NCBI GenBank assembly: GCA_024364805.1
Contig: CM044522.1
Coordinates: 15,551,711-15,582,347 of the forward strand
Source: Euprymna scolopes
Lineage: Eukaryota; Mollusca; Cephalopoda; Sepiida; Sepiolidae
Length of the DNA stretch: 30,637 bases
Direction of reading: 5' to 3'
The notes below the pieces were generated by a model that was not told the origin of the DNA, did no database searches, and worked only from the letters and a program-made list of their open reading frames with translations. Below, piece by piece: positions 10,207-21,718 of the stretch (its first letter is position 1; each line of letters begins with the position of its first letter). A program made the position numbers and the translations under genes.

Positions 10207-10727
10207 NNNNNNNNNNNNNNNNNNNNNNNNNNNNNNNNNNNNNNNNNNNNNNNNNNNNNNNNNNNNNNNNNNNNNNNNNNNNNNNNNNNNNNNNNNNNNN
10301 NNNNNNNNNNNNNNNNNNNNNNNNNNNNNNNNNNNNNNNNNNNNNNNNNNNNNNNNNNNNNNNNNNNNNNNNNNNNNNNNNNNNNNNNNNNNNNNNNNNN
10401 NNNNNNNNNNNNNNNNNNNNNNNNNNNNNNNNNNNNNNNNNNNNNNNNNNNNNNNNNNNNNNNNNNNNNNNNNNNNNNNNNNNNNNNNNNNNNNNNNNNN
10501 NNNNNNNNNNNNNNNNNNNNNNNNNNNNNNNNNNNNNNNNNNNNNNNNNNNNNNNNNNNNNNNNNNNNNNNNNNNNNNNNNNNNNNNNNNNNNNNNNNNN
10601 NNNNNNNNNNNNNNNNNNNNNNNNNNNNNNNNNNNNNNNNNNNNNNNNNNNNNNNNNNNNNNNNNNNNNNNNNNNNNNNNNNNNNNNNNNNNNNNNNNNN
10701 NNNNNNNNNNNNNNNNNNNNNNNNNNN
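10207..10727. other. Assembly gap, 521 N
   Basis: The run is entirely N. Any reading frame drawn across it is an artefact. Confidence 0.99.
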
Positions 10728-10874
10728 ATGCTGAACTTAGTAATTTTTTTATGCCTCGTTCACTGTGGACTCACGGGGCACCATGCATGCTTCCAATGTT
10801 GATATAGTTTTTTTTTTTAATTGAGGGGTTGATCTGTATTGAAGAAAATGTATTATAGTGCGAATATTTGCAAC

Positions 10875-11215
10875 TAGTGTTTAACTACAACCTCTGTCCC
10901 ATCGCCACAATGTTGCATCCCTGTATCCGTTTTAAAAGTACTTTAATGGAATGTGCCCTGATGAACTCATAGCACTTGTACCTCCTCGTTGCAAAATATC
11001 CCCAACTAACCCGACAAGCAGCAAAATCCCACTCCTTCATGGCAGAAGTCCCTAGATACAAGAAAACCTTTTACTTTTTATTCTAATAGTTTCTTTCCTC
11101 AGACTGCTGGACTGGAATTCCTTCCCTATTTCCTGCTTCCTTGTCTGCACTAATATGCAGAAATTTAAATGTAATGTGAACAGACATCTCGTTGCTCAAC
11201 TCCCTACATAGTATC
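10875..11215 (+). mobile_element. LINE reverse-transcriptase C-terminal relic
   Basis: Joined by eye across frames, the plus strand shows LQPLSHRHNVASLYPF, KYFNGMCPDELIALVPPRCK, IPLLHGRSP and finally NSFPISCFLVCTNMQKFKCN with VNRHLVAQLPT. This is the 'LSHRRDVASLSLFYRYFHGRCSDEL..LVPP...SFFPRTAKLWNSLP' tail of a CR1/Jockey-group LINE. The sequence differs enough from the copies at 805 and 24646 to be another subfamily. Several frameshifts are present, and the upstream part may lie in the N gap. Confidence 0.75.
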
Positions 11216-11239
11216 CTGTAGATATGATCTCAAATAGTA

Positions 11240-11420
11240 GTCCCTTACGTCCAAGTGGCTATATTGGATAATTGTGTTCGCTAATAGGCTGCGAGACCAT
11301 GGTTCAAATCTCAGCCGAATCATACCAAATACTTAAGTGCTTGATGCTCTATTCAGCAATATAAGGTGAGGATCAAGGGTAAATGGAGTAATCTTGTGAA
11401 AAGAGTTACACCCTTCCCCA
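11240..11420 (+). mobile_element. tRNA-derived SINE, copy 2
   Basis: An AGTGGCTATATTGGA A-box-like motif lies at about 11254 and a TGGTTCAAATC B box at 11310-11320. The tail AGCAATATAAGGTGAGGATC and GAGTAATCTTGTGAAAA matches the SINE at 8474-8640. It lies immediately 3' of a LINE relic. Confidence 0.8.
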
Positions 11421-11628
11421 AACCTCATGGCATACCAGAGTCTTCAGATCGTTTGCCACTATTATTTTACATTTTTACTAGTGTATCCGTGATATAAAGA
11501 AACATGGCTACGTATAGTGACCTCTAAGGAAGCCTACATCAGGAATAATATTTTTCTGTAAAAATTAATTTATTTCCATTTATTGAACTAGCAAAAATAT
11601 ATTCCCCCCCTCCGGGTGCATATTGCAT
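11421..11628. other. Unassigned spacer
   Basis: AT-rich sequence without coding, RNA or terminal-repeat signals that I could recognise. Confidence 0.5.
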
Positions 11629-11863
11629 ACTAGCAGGGAGAGCTGATGTTGCCCAGGATTGAATGAGGATCAACAAATGTTTCACCTTCTCATACTTTTA
11701 TTGTCATCGAAATTTTATCAAATTTTTCAATCAAATCAATTGATTGCCTAGTTAGGGACAACCCCTTCTGAAGTGTACCGGGAGGAAGCTTCACTGCCTC
11801 CCCACAGTGACTTAGTCCACAGTGCATTATAGTAGTCTACATTGCACTGTAGAGAATCTACTA

Positions 11864-12253
11864 TTGATTTTATAAAATTATCTGTAAATAATAGCTTCAC
11901 TTAAAGTTTAAAGTACAAAAGTCAAGTATAATCGTCCAATTGTGCTAAAAACATTTCGAACGCACCCCTGTCTTATCAAAGAACCAACTGTTGATTTTAT
12001 GAAATTATTTTTACAAAATCACTTGAATTAACGCTAAATATACAAAAGTCAAGTATCATGGTTCAATTGTGCTAAAAGCATTTCGAACGCACCCCTGTCT
12101 TATCAAAGAACCAACTGTTGATTTTCTGAAATTATTTTTACATAATCACCTGAATTAACGCTAAATATACAAAAGTCAAGTATCATGGTTCAATTGTACT
12201 CTAAAAAGGAACATTTATTTCGAACGCTCCCCTGCCTTATAAAAGAATCTACA
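11864..12253. repeat. Three tandem units of about 127 bp inside the Helitron
   Basis: Units start near 11864, 11991 and 12118, each with TTGATTTTATGAAATTATTT, then ACAAAAGTCAAGTAT, then TTTCGAACGCACCCCTGTCT and TATCAAAGAACCAACTG. Units 1 and 2 keep the last block well, while unit 3 is more diverged and carries an 11-bp-scale insertion. A fourth, partial start follows at 12254. The related Helitron at 14117 has a single copy, so the expansion is specific to this insertion. Confidence 0.88.
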
Positions 12254-12519
12254 GCTGATTTTATAGGCTGGGCTTTCTGCTTGTGCGGTGAAAAAAAAAA
12301 CTTCTCAAATGCACTTGTGATGATAGATTGTATAAAAGTGTTTTGGTCAACATCGGAATTCCTTCGTTGATCGGATTTTTTCGATTATCTATTTTCGATA
12401 CTTATTAGACGCATTCTGGTGCAAAACATACTTAAGAACGCTCCCAGACACATCAAGTGCCTTCGTGTTAAATTTAAAAAAAAATTAACCCAGTTGTTTC
12501 CAAGTCCATAGGGAACTCA

Positions 12520-12521
<2 letters not shown>

Positions 12522-12575
<54 letters not shown>
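12522..12575 (+). repeat. (CA)n microsatellite
   Basis: About 27 CA units, lying where the sister Helitron at 14117 has a TGTGTGCG-type sequence on the other strand, so it probably grew from Helitron sequence. Confidence 0.95.
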
Positions 12576-12576
<1 letters not shown>

Positions 12577-12606
12577 CACAAAGTCGCTTTTATATTATAG
12601 TAGAGA

Positions 12607-13981
<1,375 letters not shown>

Positions 13982-14116
13982 ATTTATTTGCTCTATCTTG
14001 CATATCGAGCAATTCTTGTTTAGATGGGATAACTTATAGAATATTGCTGCCAGTAATATTTTGTAAACCTTACAATCTCACGTTTCCATAACAACTGATT
14101 GTTAAATAAAAACCAT

Positions 14117-14733
14117 TCTAAAGTATATATATATAAGGAAATTTGTCTTTGTCTGTGTGCGTTTGAGTCCATTCCATATGGACTCAAAAACGGCTGGGCC
14201 GATTTTTATGAAATTTAACACAAATGTACTTATATGTCTGGCACTGTTCTTAGATAGTTTTTGTATCGGAATGTCTTTGATAAGTATCAATAGTCGATAA
14301 TCAAAATAATCAGCTGAAAGAAGGAAAAGGCAATTTTGACTAAAGTTAATGCCTTATACAACCTAAAATCACGAGTGCATTTGAGAAGTTTTATTACTGC
14401 ACAAGCAGAAAAGCTCGGCATATAAATAGTGGCTCCTTTGATATGACAGAGACACGTTTAAAATATTTTTTTTTCTCTTTAGATCACAATTTAACCATGA
14501 TACTTGACTTTTGCATTTTAACTTTAATTCAAGTCATTATATAAAAATAATTTTATAAAACCGTCAGTAGGTTCTCTACAGTGCAATCTAAACTACAAAG
14601 TATTGTGGGTTAAGTAACAGCGGGAAGGATTGAAAAATGGTCGATTTTACTTATTTCGATGACAATAAAATGAGAAGGGAAACATTTGTTGATCTTCAAT
14701 CATTCCGGGGCAACGTCGGATCTCCCTTCTAGT
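14117..14733 (+). mobile_element. Non-autonomous Helitron
   Basis: The start TCTAAAGTATATATATATAA at 14117 and the end TCTCCCTTCTAGT at 14733 match Helitron TC and CTAGT termini. An upstream CCGGGGCAACGTCGG (14706-14720) is the decayed terminal hairpin. The 5' subterminal part includes GGACTCAAAAACGGCTGGGC and CGATTTTTATGAAATTTAAC, a pattern seen in many invertebrate non-autonomous Helitrons. It is homologous, in opposite orientation, to 11629-12606. The flanking base after CTAGT is A rather than T, so the exact end is slightly uncertain. Confidence 0.78.
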
Positions 14734-15370
14734 ATATATAAATATATATATATTCATTCTTTTTTGAGGCTCATTTGAATGCAAACTATGTGTGAGCAAT
14801 GAAAGTAGATGTTACTTATTTTTGTTGTGTGTTTCTAAGGGTTCTTGCGACTGCTATCCGATGTTATCCAGAGACAAGAGAACCTAGGGTTTTAGAAAGT
14901 ATACTCCTAGAAAGAGGGGGTGGGTTATAAACGAAACGTCTCTCTGCTTTTAAGTATGATCCAAAAAGCGGTTAAGATCCTAAATTTTGCACATGGGTGA
15001 AAAGAATTTTTTGAATTTCTAGACAGAAGAGCGCATTAACTCTAAAGGAAAGAATTCGGATATAATTCACAAGGATATAAGTTGGATAATTCTTCTGTAA
15101 TAATCACAAAGAAAACGTAAATCGAATTTTAAATTAGAATTTTACTCTTAAGATTGAAAATAATCTGGTACATAATGTTTTTTTCGTTTCTCTCTTTTTA
15201 TTTCGTGCATTATAATAGGATAATTTTAATACTACAAACTAAAAAATAGAAATTCTTAAAAACCCAATCGATGTTAGATTATTAGATAATAAATATATTA
15301 GTTTTAATCAACTCCAAGAGTCTAGTAAGAAGTAGTGTTATCCTTCTGTATACCGAAGCACATTAGAACG
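14734..15370. other. Unassigned AT-rich spacer
   Basis: Begins with TA-rich sequence (to about 14755). No coding, RNA or terminal-repeat signal was recognised in the rest. Confidence 0.5.
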
Positions 15371-15374
15371 ACCT

Positions 15375-15800
15375 TAACATTTTTTTTATGGAAATTGCTC
15401 CAGACAAAGCATAAAGCCACTTGATGTAAGGAGCTTACAGGAATGAAAGATGGTTATAGCAAAGACAGGAGATACCTATTGACTTTAGTCTTGAGAAGAT
15501 CAACGCTATAGGCAGGATAAAAACAGTCAGCAGGAATGGAGTTCCGCAAGCTTGAAGTTCTTGGAAAGAAGCTACTGGAATAGGAAGCTGTAGTTAGACG
15601 AGATATCAAAACAGCGAATTGATGGAGACCAATAGACTAACGAGTCAAATGAGATGAACAAAGGACGCAGGGAATAGATCAGACGATTTTGAAAGACATA
15701 TGCCATAACAGTATCTATAGAACAGATTGAGACTAGCAACATCATGAAGCAAGAAGAAAGGGTGAGACCAATCAAATTACAGATACATTTCTGCACCCAC
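15375..15800 (-). mobile_element. LINE reverse-transcriptase C-terminal relic
   Basis: On the minus strand one frame reads FLLHDVASLNLFYRYCYGIC with LSKSSDLFPAFVHLI. After a frameshift another reads LHQFAVLISRLTTASYSSSF and FPRTSSLRNSIPADCF. This is the LINE tail 'LSHRRDVASLSLFYRYFHG.C...FTR.TR....SFFPRTS.LWNSIPADCF'. The block RTSSLRNSIP keeps the diagnostic 'RT..LWNS.P' shape with W replaced by R. It represents a LINE subfamily distinct from 24646-25023. Minus-strand sequence up to about 15990 may be its degraded upstream part. Confidence 0.75.
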
Positions 15801-16032
15801 AACAACAACTATGGAAGGCAGTAATTACTGGGGATACAGTTACAAGACTCAGCATTCTTATCCGGTCGCAGTTAATCATCTGAAGAAGGCCAGAGGACGT
15901 GGTGAGACAACAACAAATATAAATGTCTACAAATAAATAAAATAAATCAACACTTACTATTGCTACTTTTATGAAACGCCTAATAACATATGGGAAAGAA
16001 GCAGGCAACTGTCATTAAAACCATTCAAAATA

Positions 16033-16915
16033 CAAAGTGAAACGATAAAATTGTCGTCCTAGAAAAGATATGATTCCATTTCCGTTTGATGAAAACCGTT
16101 TTTCTTTTTTTTGTTGCAGTTGGCCATTTGTGTACAAATCCCAAGAGCAATAGGAGCCTTTTATCATGTCTGAAAGTGACGCAATGTTCAACGAGCAAGA
16201 TCTGAAATGCACCGCCGTGCAACTGATGCTTTCTACCAATCCAAATCATGACAACAGGACCATTGCCAACACCCCCAAAATGTAAATCTGGACAGTTCAA
16301 AGCTTGAGGGTACAGTTCAATGAAGTTTCCAGCCACAGTTATGGCCTTTAGTGTGGTTTCAAGTGAGAGCCACATCATGCCACCTCACATCTTCAAAGTC
16401 GGCTTGAAAGTCGACACCAAAGTATATCTGGATGTGCTAAAGAGTGTGATGATCCCCTGGTGCAATTAGGTGGCCGCTGGCAGACCCTGGGTGTGGCAGC
16501 AGAACTCAGTGCAGACCCACAAGTCCAAAGAGACTCAGGCTTGGCTTCAGAAAGAGTGCTACAACTTTGTACCCTTCTCTAACTGCCCCCCCTCCTCCTC
16601 CGACTTGAACCCGCTGGACTACTTCATTTGATCATACGTCAAGAACAGCACCAACATGACCTCCCACAACACCAAAGTCAGCCTGATCGCTGCCCTCTGC
16701 CGAGTATTTGCCAAGCTCCCATCAGCACTTGTGGAAAAGGCATGCTCCCAGTTCCGGACCCATATCGTAAGATTTAGACTGAAGTCGGTTACATTGAATA
16801 GATGTCAGCTCTACTTCATAATCAAGTTACCTGAATTGATTTTTTTCAATAACAGTTTTAAAATAAAGTTGCAGTATTGTTTTCTTTAGAGCAATAAATT
16901 TACCATTCCATCCTG
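16033..16915 (+). mobile_element. maT/mariner-type element, 883 bp
   Basis: The left end CAAAGTGAAACGATAAAATT follows TA (16031-16032). The right end, reverse-complemented CAGGATGGAATGGTAAATTT, is followed by CA, a decayed TA. From about 16410 the plus strand reads VDTKVYLDVLKSVMIPWCN, a stop, VAAGRPWVWQQNSVQTHKSK, ETQAWLQKECYNFVPFSN and PPSSSDLNPLDYFI, a stop, then ALVEKACSQFRTHI. The second catalytic Asp is Asn here (codon 16503-16505) and the third is Asp (16617-16619). There are 37 residues between them, a DD37D spacing as in maT elements rather than DD34D. A deletion near 16770 shifts the frame before the C-terminus. It is dead, and both copies lack most of the N-terminal half. Confidence 0.88.
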
Positions 16916-16989
16916 CATTGGAAAATATGTGAAACATAAAAGAAGAAGAAGGTCAAATATGAAATAATAATTAAATAATTAAAAGAGTG

Positions 16990-17388
16990 TCTGACTAGAA
17001 GTAAAGTGTAGTATCTGTTCTGATACTACATTTAAACTTTTCTGTCCTCGCTTAGTGAATGAGAAATCCTTCTATGGCAATTTTTGTTCTTCTGTTCCAA
17101 AAACGTGAACACTTGGTGTCAGAGAAAGACAGAAACAGACGTCTTACACAGGAAGCCCGATAGCGGCAGGAAAATACACATGCTAAACATGGCCACGTGT
17201 TGGACATGGCAGAGTCTTGTTAAGCACATTGGATTGCAAGAGGACTTTTGAACAAGAGACAAGGCGTTATTCTGAAAAGTACCTGTAAATAAATGTCTGT
17301 TGTTTCACTAAAAAAAGAAAAAGAGTGAGTTGAACTCTTTCCTTGTCTCTGTTTCCTTTCGACATGTTAACACGTGTGTTACGTTACA
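16990..17388 (+). mobile_element. LTR-like interspersed repeat relic, copy 1
   Basis: The block AAATAAATGTCTGTTGTTTC, AAAGAGTGAGTTGAAC and ATGTTAACACGTGTGTTACG, ending GTTACA at 17388, has parallels at 20360-20675 and, on the minus strand, at about 30080-30270. A TATA/AATAAA layout and a GTTACA end suggest a solo LTR. No internal retroelement coding region or target duplication was seen, so the family cannot be named. Fossil; start approximate. Confidence 0.4.
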
Positions 17389-17757
17389 GAAGGAAGAGAT
17401 AAAGACAGGGGTAGGGGAAGAGAAAAAAGAGAAGTGATGAGAAAGATATGAGGAGGAAAAGAGAGAGAAGTAAGCATAGGGTTGGGGAAGAGAGGGGTGA
17501 AAAAGAGAGAGAAGGAGAGAGTTTATTATGGCATTACAAGAGAGTTTCATAAATACATAGAAATTGAAAAAATAAAGGAGAGAAAGGGAGGAGAGGAAAA
17601 GAGAGAATATGAAAGGGAAAAAGAGAGGCAGATAGAGGGAAAAGAGAGAGAGGATCTCTAATGATATCACAAGAAAGTTCCATAAATATTAGGAAATTCC
17701 AAAATAGAGGAGAGAGAGAGAAATGCAGATCGTGAGAAGAGAGAGGCAGAATAGATA

Positions 17758-17815
<58 letters not shown>

Positions 17816-17883
17816 GAGTTCTATTATAACATTATAAAAGAGTTTTATAAATATCCGGAATTTCTAAAAGGTTTTCATAAATT
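17389..17883 (+). repeat. Purine-rich tandem region with three diverged units and (GA)n
   Basis: Three copies of a unit resembling TCTAATATAACATTACAAGA, then AAGAGTTTCATAAATAT, then AGGAATTTCCAAAA begin near 17522, 17655 and 17820. They are separated by GA-rich tracts and a pure (AG)27 run at 17759-17812. The strand is strongly purine-biased, apart from the AT-rich unit cores. The opposite strand gives only low-complexity reading frames (Ser/Leu/Phe-rich), which are not genes. Confidence 0.8.
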
Positions 17884-18164
17884 CGTATTATTTGGATTCA
17901 TTGGACTACTGTTCTAATCTCGAGTGTGATTTTCACAACGTTTCAGTTGATGTAACCTCCGACCTTCTTCAGGTGTATCTTGTTGAACTCGGGAACGTTT
18001 CTGTCAAACTCGGGAATTTGGACAGAATTTCAGGCGGAACCCAAGAGAAACATTTCTGAGTTCAACAAGATACACCTGAAGAACGTCAGAGGTTTCATCG
18101 ACCAAAGCATTGTGAAAATCTCACTCAAGATGAGAACGGTAGTCCAATGAATCCAAATAATACG
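17884..18164. mobile_element. Foldback element, copy 1 (117-bp arms)
   Basis: Arms 17884-18000 and 18048-18164 are inverted copies. They share CGTATTATTTGGATTCATTG, GACTAC.GTTCT.ATCT, GATTTTCACAA and CTTCAGGTGTATCTTGTTGA. Identity is about 85-90 percent by eye, with a 47-nt spacer. A shorter, more diverged relative is at 21719-21943. No transposase is present. Confidence 0.88.
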
Positions 18165-18606
18165 GATAACCAATCCTCATCTAAAAAAATTTAGAAATGT
18201 GTTCATAAATATTAATAATATGTATAACAAATACTGACCCGACGGGTCATGAATGGTCTAGTTCGATATAAAAGCACGGGCAAAGTTGAAACACTCTTTT
18301 TTTCCTTTCATTTCTGACCAGAGTCAAAGACGATTGTGGTAAGCTGTCCATTTTCAATTGTGTTGGAATGCTTTATTGTCTTTACAAGCACCTGATGCCA
18401 ATAGCCGGATATTATTTCCTCTTTTGTACATTTTGCCAGCAATTTACTTCCTTCCTCTAAACGTTTGTATTATCGTAGTGATTCATAAAATATTTCTTAT
18501 TTATGTTTCTACGTATATATATTTTTTTCTTTTCTTTTTTTTTTCATTTTTCTAGTATTTGTTCACATCCTTTTTACGTTGGAATTTTTGTTGAAAAAGA
18601 AAAACA

Positions 18607-18669
<63 letters not shown>

Positions 18670-18935
18670 CTTATATGCTAGTATAAGTAGGAGGGAGTGG
18701 GGGGGGGGAAGTTGTGGGTGTTATAATGTTGGCAACAACCCCACATCAATTTAACCACAAAAAAAAGATTGCACCGCCAACTCTGGTCAGCCGGATAAAT
18801 ATAAAACTGCAGCTGAAAGATTGTTGAGACGAGAACCATACGACTGGCCAAAATTTATAAAATTAAATGAAGGTCATGCATGGTGCACTAGCACAAGTTT
18901 CTCACTCTGAGTCCCCCAAATCATCATCACCACCA
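18165..18935. other. Unassigned spacer with (TC)n microsatellite
   Basis: A pure (TC)28 run occupies 18611-18666, next to a short G run (18701-18709). The rest is AT-rich without a recognisable gene. Confidence 0.6.
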
Positions 18936-18937
18936 CC

Positions 18938-19995
18938 ACCATTAGAAAGTATCTGACTCCTGATGCAATCCTCTATTTACATAAAAGTTAGATACACTAT
19001 AAGATGCCACATTAGGAGAAGATGTCACACAGAGCAATCTTTCCTATCTTAGCCGAATACAAAATCGACCTCAATATCTAGTGAAGAACGACTGCAAATT
19101 CAGGTTCTACATAATGAGAAATGTATGATTAGTAGGGCTAGGACAACAGAATATTCTTTTTCGTTGTTTTGACTCTCGAGTGTATATCCGTTGATATCCT
19201 ATTATATGTTTTTTTTTTATATACAGTGTTGTGGTTCTCGGTTGATTAACTATGTCTAACTGTGTCAGATGTATACTCAAGCGGCAAAAGGACGAAAAGA
19301 ATAATCTGTTCTCCTAGCCCTAATGATTAGACACCAAAATCATTCAAATAGGACAAGTCTATGAGAAATGAGATATTTCTGTGCACTTTTTGAATTTTGG
19401 GATTTTTTGCAGGTGGATGACGGGTTTTATCAAAAGAGGATTAGCTAATCCGTATGTGTGCCAATTATGCTCCTTGTTTCCAGAAATGAAAGATTCTTGT
19501 GAAATTTTGCTGTTATCTACACCACTATTACAACGTTTTTCTCACAGAAGAAACGTTGCTACTCTCTCTCTCTCTCTCTTTACTCCATCATTACTTCCAT
19601 GAAAGCGCTCGCCTGAACTCCAATCTCTGTTTCCTCCTTGTAAGACATTCACAGCAAGAACTCGTTTTCTTATCACAGCAATAAAAAGATTTTTCTTACT
19701 CTGTCCTTATGCCTAGTGCCAGGCAGAACGTATATAGACAAAGCTTGCTTGCAAGAGCTTCCGATCTGTGGAACACATTACTACGAGACTGCTTCCCTGC
19801 CGATTATAACTTGTCTGTCTTCAAATCCAATGTCAACAATTACTTGTTATAAATGGTTTCACAAGAAATTAAATGCAGTTCTTACAATGGCCGATGCTAG
19901 TACTCCTATAATGTTCCTCATGGTTTGACTGATAATCATTCCATCTTATTAATCCTTACCCTCGACTAGCTCTTGGCCTTTATAAGTGATAACCC
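18938..19995 (+). mobile_element. LINE relic, RT C-terminus and 3'-UTR, split by a MITE
   Basis: Before the MITE, 18938-19110 reads RKYLTPDAILYLHKS, the same block as SSRYLTADAILYLYKSQVRP at 805. After it, about 19525-19850 gives FSHRRNVATLSLSL and NSNLCFLLVRHSQQELVF. A further frame then gives RASDLWNTLLRDCFPADYNL followed by SVFKSNVNNYLL and a stop. The 3' part ends near 19990 with CTTTATAAGTGATAACCCAA, equivalent to the LINE tail TTGATAAGTGGTGACT. Several frameshifts and a TCTCTC expansion at 19561-19580 break it. It belongs with the families at 805 and 24646. Confidence 0.78.
19133..19322. mobile_element. 190-bp hAT MITE with exact 8-bp target duplication
   Basis: Ends TAGGGCTAGGACAACAGAAT and, reverse-complemented, TAGGGCTAGGAGAACAGATT begin inverted repeats that align for about 60 bp. 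ATGATTAG occurs on both sides (19125-19132 and 19323-19330). A TAGGG start plus an 8-bp duplication is standard for hAT elements such as Ac relatives. It has no coding capacity and sits inside the LINE at 18938-19995. The perfect duplication suggests it is among the younger insertions here. Confidence 0.93.
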
Positions 19996-19999
19996 AATA

Positions 20000-20355
20000 T
20001 TAAAAAAGAACAGATGTTCTAAAAGTTGTTTGACCTCTAAAGAATCTGTGGTAGGATAGACTCTTTCCTGTGTGCCTTTCAGTTCCCTAGATGATCCGTA
20101 GCTTATCTGTTTTTCATATAAAAATAATTTCATGATTTTGACGGGAATGGTCCTTTAAAGTCTAATGCAATCCTTTCAAACAGCTAAGTAGCTTTTATTA
20201 CTTTAAGGGTTTTTTTTTGTTGTTGTTTACTTTGTTTACTGGTGGACAGCCACTTACCGATGATAATAGTTCGTTAGGAAGGTCTTTGCTTTGATAACCT
20301 CCTAGGACTGACTTTCATTTTGGACCTGAAATAGAAGATTACATCAAATCCGCTG
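20000..20355. other. Unassigned spacer
   Basis: AT-rich; a T run with (GTT) repeats at 20210-20227. No gene or terminal repeat recognised. Confidence 0.5.
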
Positions 20356-20359
20356 CTAA

Positions 20360-20675
20360 TGTAACAGAGCATGGACGCACGTATGGCAGCTGTATGCAAA
20401 TATCGAGCCAAGTGTGAAGTGACGTTACGACGAAGAAGAAAAGAAAAAGGTATAAAATGAAGAACGTGTGCACAGACCAATGATCACGTTCGAGAGGATC
20501 AGGATCACGTTCGAGAGGATCACGTTTTATTTGGGAAATTACCTTGAAATAAATTTCATTGTTTCAATGGAAAAAAGTGAGTCGAATTATTTCTTATCTT
20601 AGTCTACTTTACGACAGAGTCTACAACGTGTTGGGTTTACATGTTAATACGTGTGTAAACATATAGAATGTTACA
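20360..20675 (+). mobile_element. LTR-like interspersed repeat relic, copy 2
   Basis: The candidate runs from TGTAAC at 20360 to GTTACA at 20675, giving a TG...CA element of 316 bp. Inside it are GTATAAAATG (20450) as a TATA-like box, GAAATAAATTTCATTG as a poly(A) signal region, and AAAAAGTGAGTCGAATT with ATGTTAATACGTGTG shared with 16990-17388. GATCACGTTCGAGAGGATCA is repeated at 20482-20520. The flanking 5-mers do not match, so this solo-LTR reading is tentative. Fossil. Confidence 0.42.
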
Positions 20676-20689
20676 CTGTTTGCTGGGAA

Positions 20690-21185
20690 AAAGGAACTCA
20701 CTCTTGATGCAATCCTCTGCCTGTATAAAAGTCAGATATTTCCTAAAATGCAGTATTCCTGCCATATCTGGTGAGGTGCTGTTCAGAGGACTTTTTCTTG
20801 CCTCGACAAAGTAAAAAATTGACTTCATAATCTAGTGAGAAATGCTCTACAACCCGTTTCTCACTACTAGTTAGTAGTCTTTCTATACTATTGTTATTTT
20901 CATGGTAGGTTCTCGATTGAGCTCCAGTCTCTGATTTTCCAAATACAACATTTGCAGCAGAAACTATTTTAGTACCACTGCAAAGAATTTGCCTTTGATT
21001 ACAAAAGTCCAATGTTAACAAATACTTTGCAAGCCGTCTTCTTAATTCTACCCTTTTCGCCCATTATTTCCAATCCTCTCATTGTATTGTTCATCATCCA
21101 AATTAACAATCTCATTAGCCTTTATCCTCAAGTGGCTTTTGGATCTTGATAAGTGGTGACTCGTTAGTATAAACAAAAATCATCT
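20690..21185 (+). mobile_element. LINE relic, RT C-terminus and 3'-UTR
   Basis: Fragments read LYKSQIFPKMQYSCHIW, followed by a stop and GAVQRTFSCLDKVKN, the counterpart of LYKSQVRPRMEYCCHI.AGAA at 805. Later come VPLQRICL and KSNVNKYFASR, the counterpart of 'VFKSNVNKFLMNR' at 24646. The 3'-UTR CTCAAGTGGCTTTTGGATCT with TGATAAGTGGTGACTCGTTA ends near 21172 with an A-rich tail. It is 5'-truncated, with multiple stops and frameshifts. Confidence 0.8.
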
Positions 21186-21718
21186 AACAAAAGAAAGATG
21201 AAGCCGTGGCATAGCATGTTCGTGAACATGCATAACTATGCCCATTGATTGTAAGATGACTCGTACTCGTTCTTTCCTCTTTGACTCCAGTCTGCAAGTT
21301 GCAAACTGATCGTTCCGCCTTTCGTTAAAATTCTATTGCATAATTATTGGCTATGAAACAAAAAAAACAATATATATTTGATGAAGTTAACCAAGCGGAA
21401 ACAAAGCATTTACATCATATAAAAATCAAAACCTTCAAAATCGAAAATCCATAACAAATTAATCAACCATGAATCAAAAGATAATCCAGTGGATTGTCGA
21501 GGATTAAAAGCAAATTTTAACGAAATGCTTTTATTACCGATAACAATGTCCTATAATTATTTACCCCCAAGATGCATTCTTTAAACAACATCAATATTAA
21601 AAATTATCAGCTATATAATTATATCCGTGATGCAGTGTCTAGGGCCTGTTGAAAAATATAAGTCCTAATAAGAAATAATATAATCCATAATAAAATACAT
21701 ATACAGACTGATATCTAG
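21186..21718. other. Unassigned spacer
   Basis: AT-rich. GGATTAAAAGCAAATTTTAA near 21503 recurs in diverged form at about 23048 (AGATTAAAAGCAAATATTAA), with further weak similarity downstream, so both may belong to one unknown repeat. Confidence 0.4.

Larger units (their letters stand above)
11629..12606 (-). mobile_element. Non-autonomous Helitron with internal tandem repeats
   Basis: Read on the minus strand, the element begins A|TCTCTACTATAATATAAAAG at 12606 and ends CTCCCTGCTAGT at 11629, the TC...CTAGT ends of a Helitron. It is homologous over most of its length, in reverse, to the element at 14117-14733. Shared blocks include AAATTTAACAC, TGTCTGG.A..GTTCTTA, ATACTTGACTTTTG, TCTCTACAGTGCAAT and TTTCGATGACAATAAAA. 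The hairpin before CTAGT is decayed here. No Rep/helicase sequence is present. A CA microsatellite (12522-12575) lies near the 5' end. Confidence 0.82.

Noticed and set aside
10170-10802. 210-codon plus-strand frame
   Set aside because: It exists only because it runs through 521 N.
16025-16378. 117-codon minus-strand frame, and the similar one at 7600-7932
   Set aside because: Antisense of the two maT elements; their similarity reflects the shared transposon, not a gene family.
17308-17670. 120-codon minus-strand frame rich in Leu, Phe and Ser
   Set aside because: Antisense of a purine-rich repeat tract; no domain and highly biased composition.
18503-18754. Frame with long Ser-Leu repeat
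   Set aside because: Translation of the (TC)n microsatellite.
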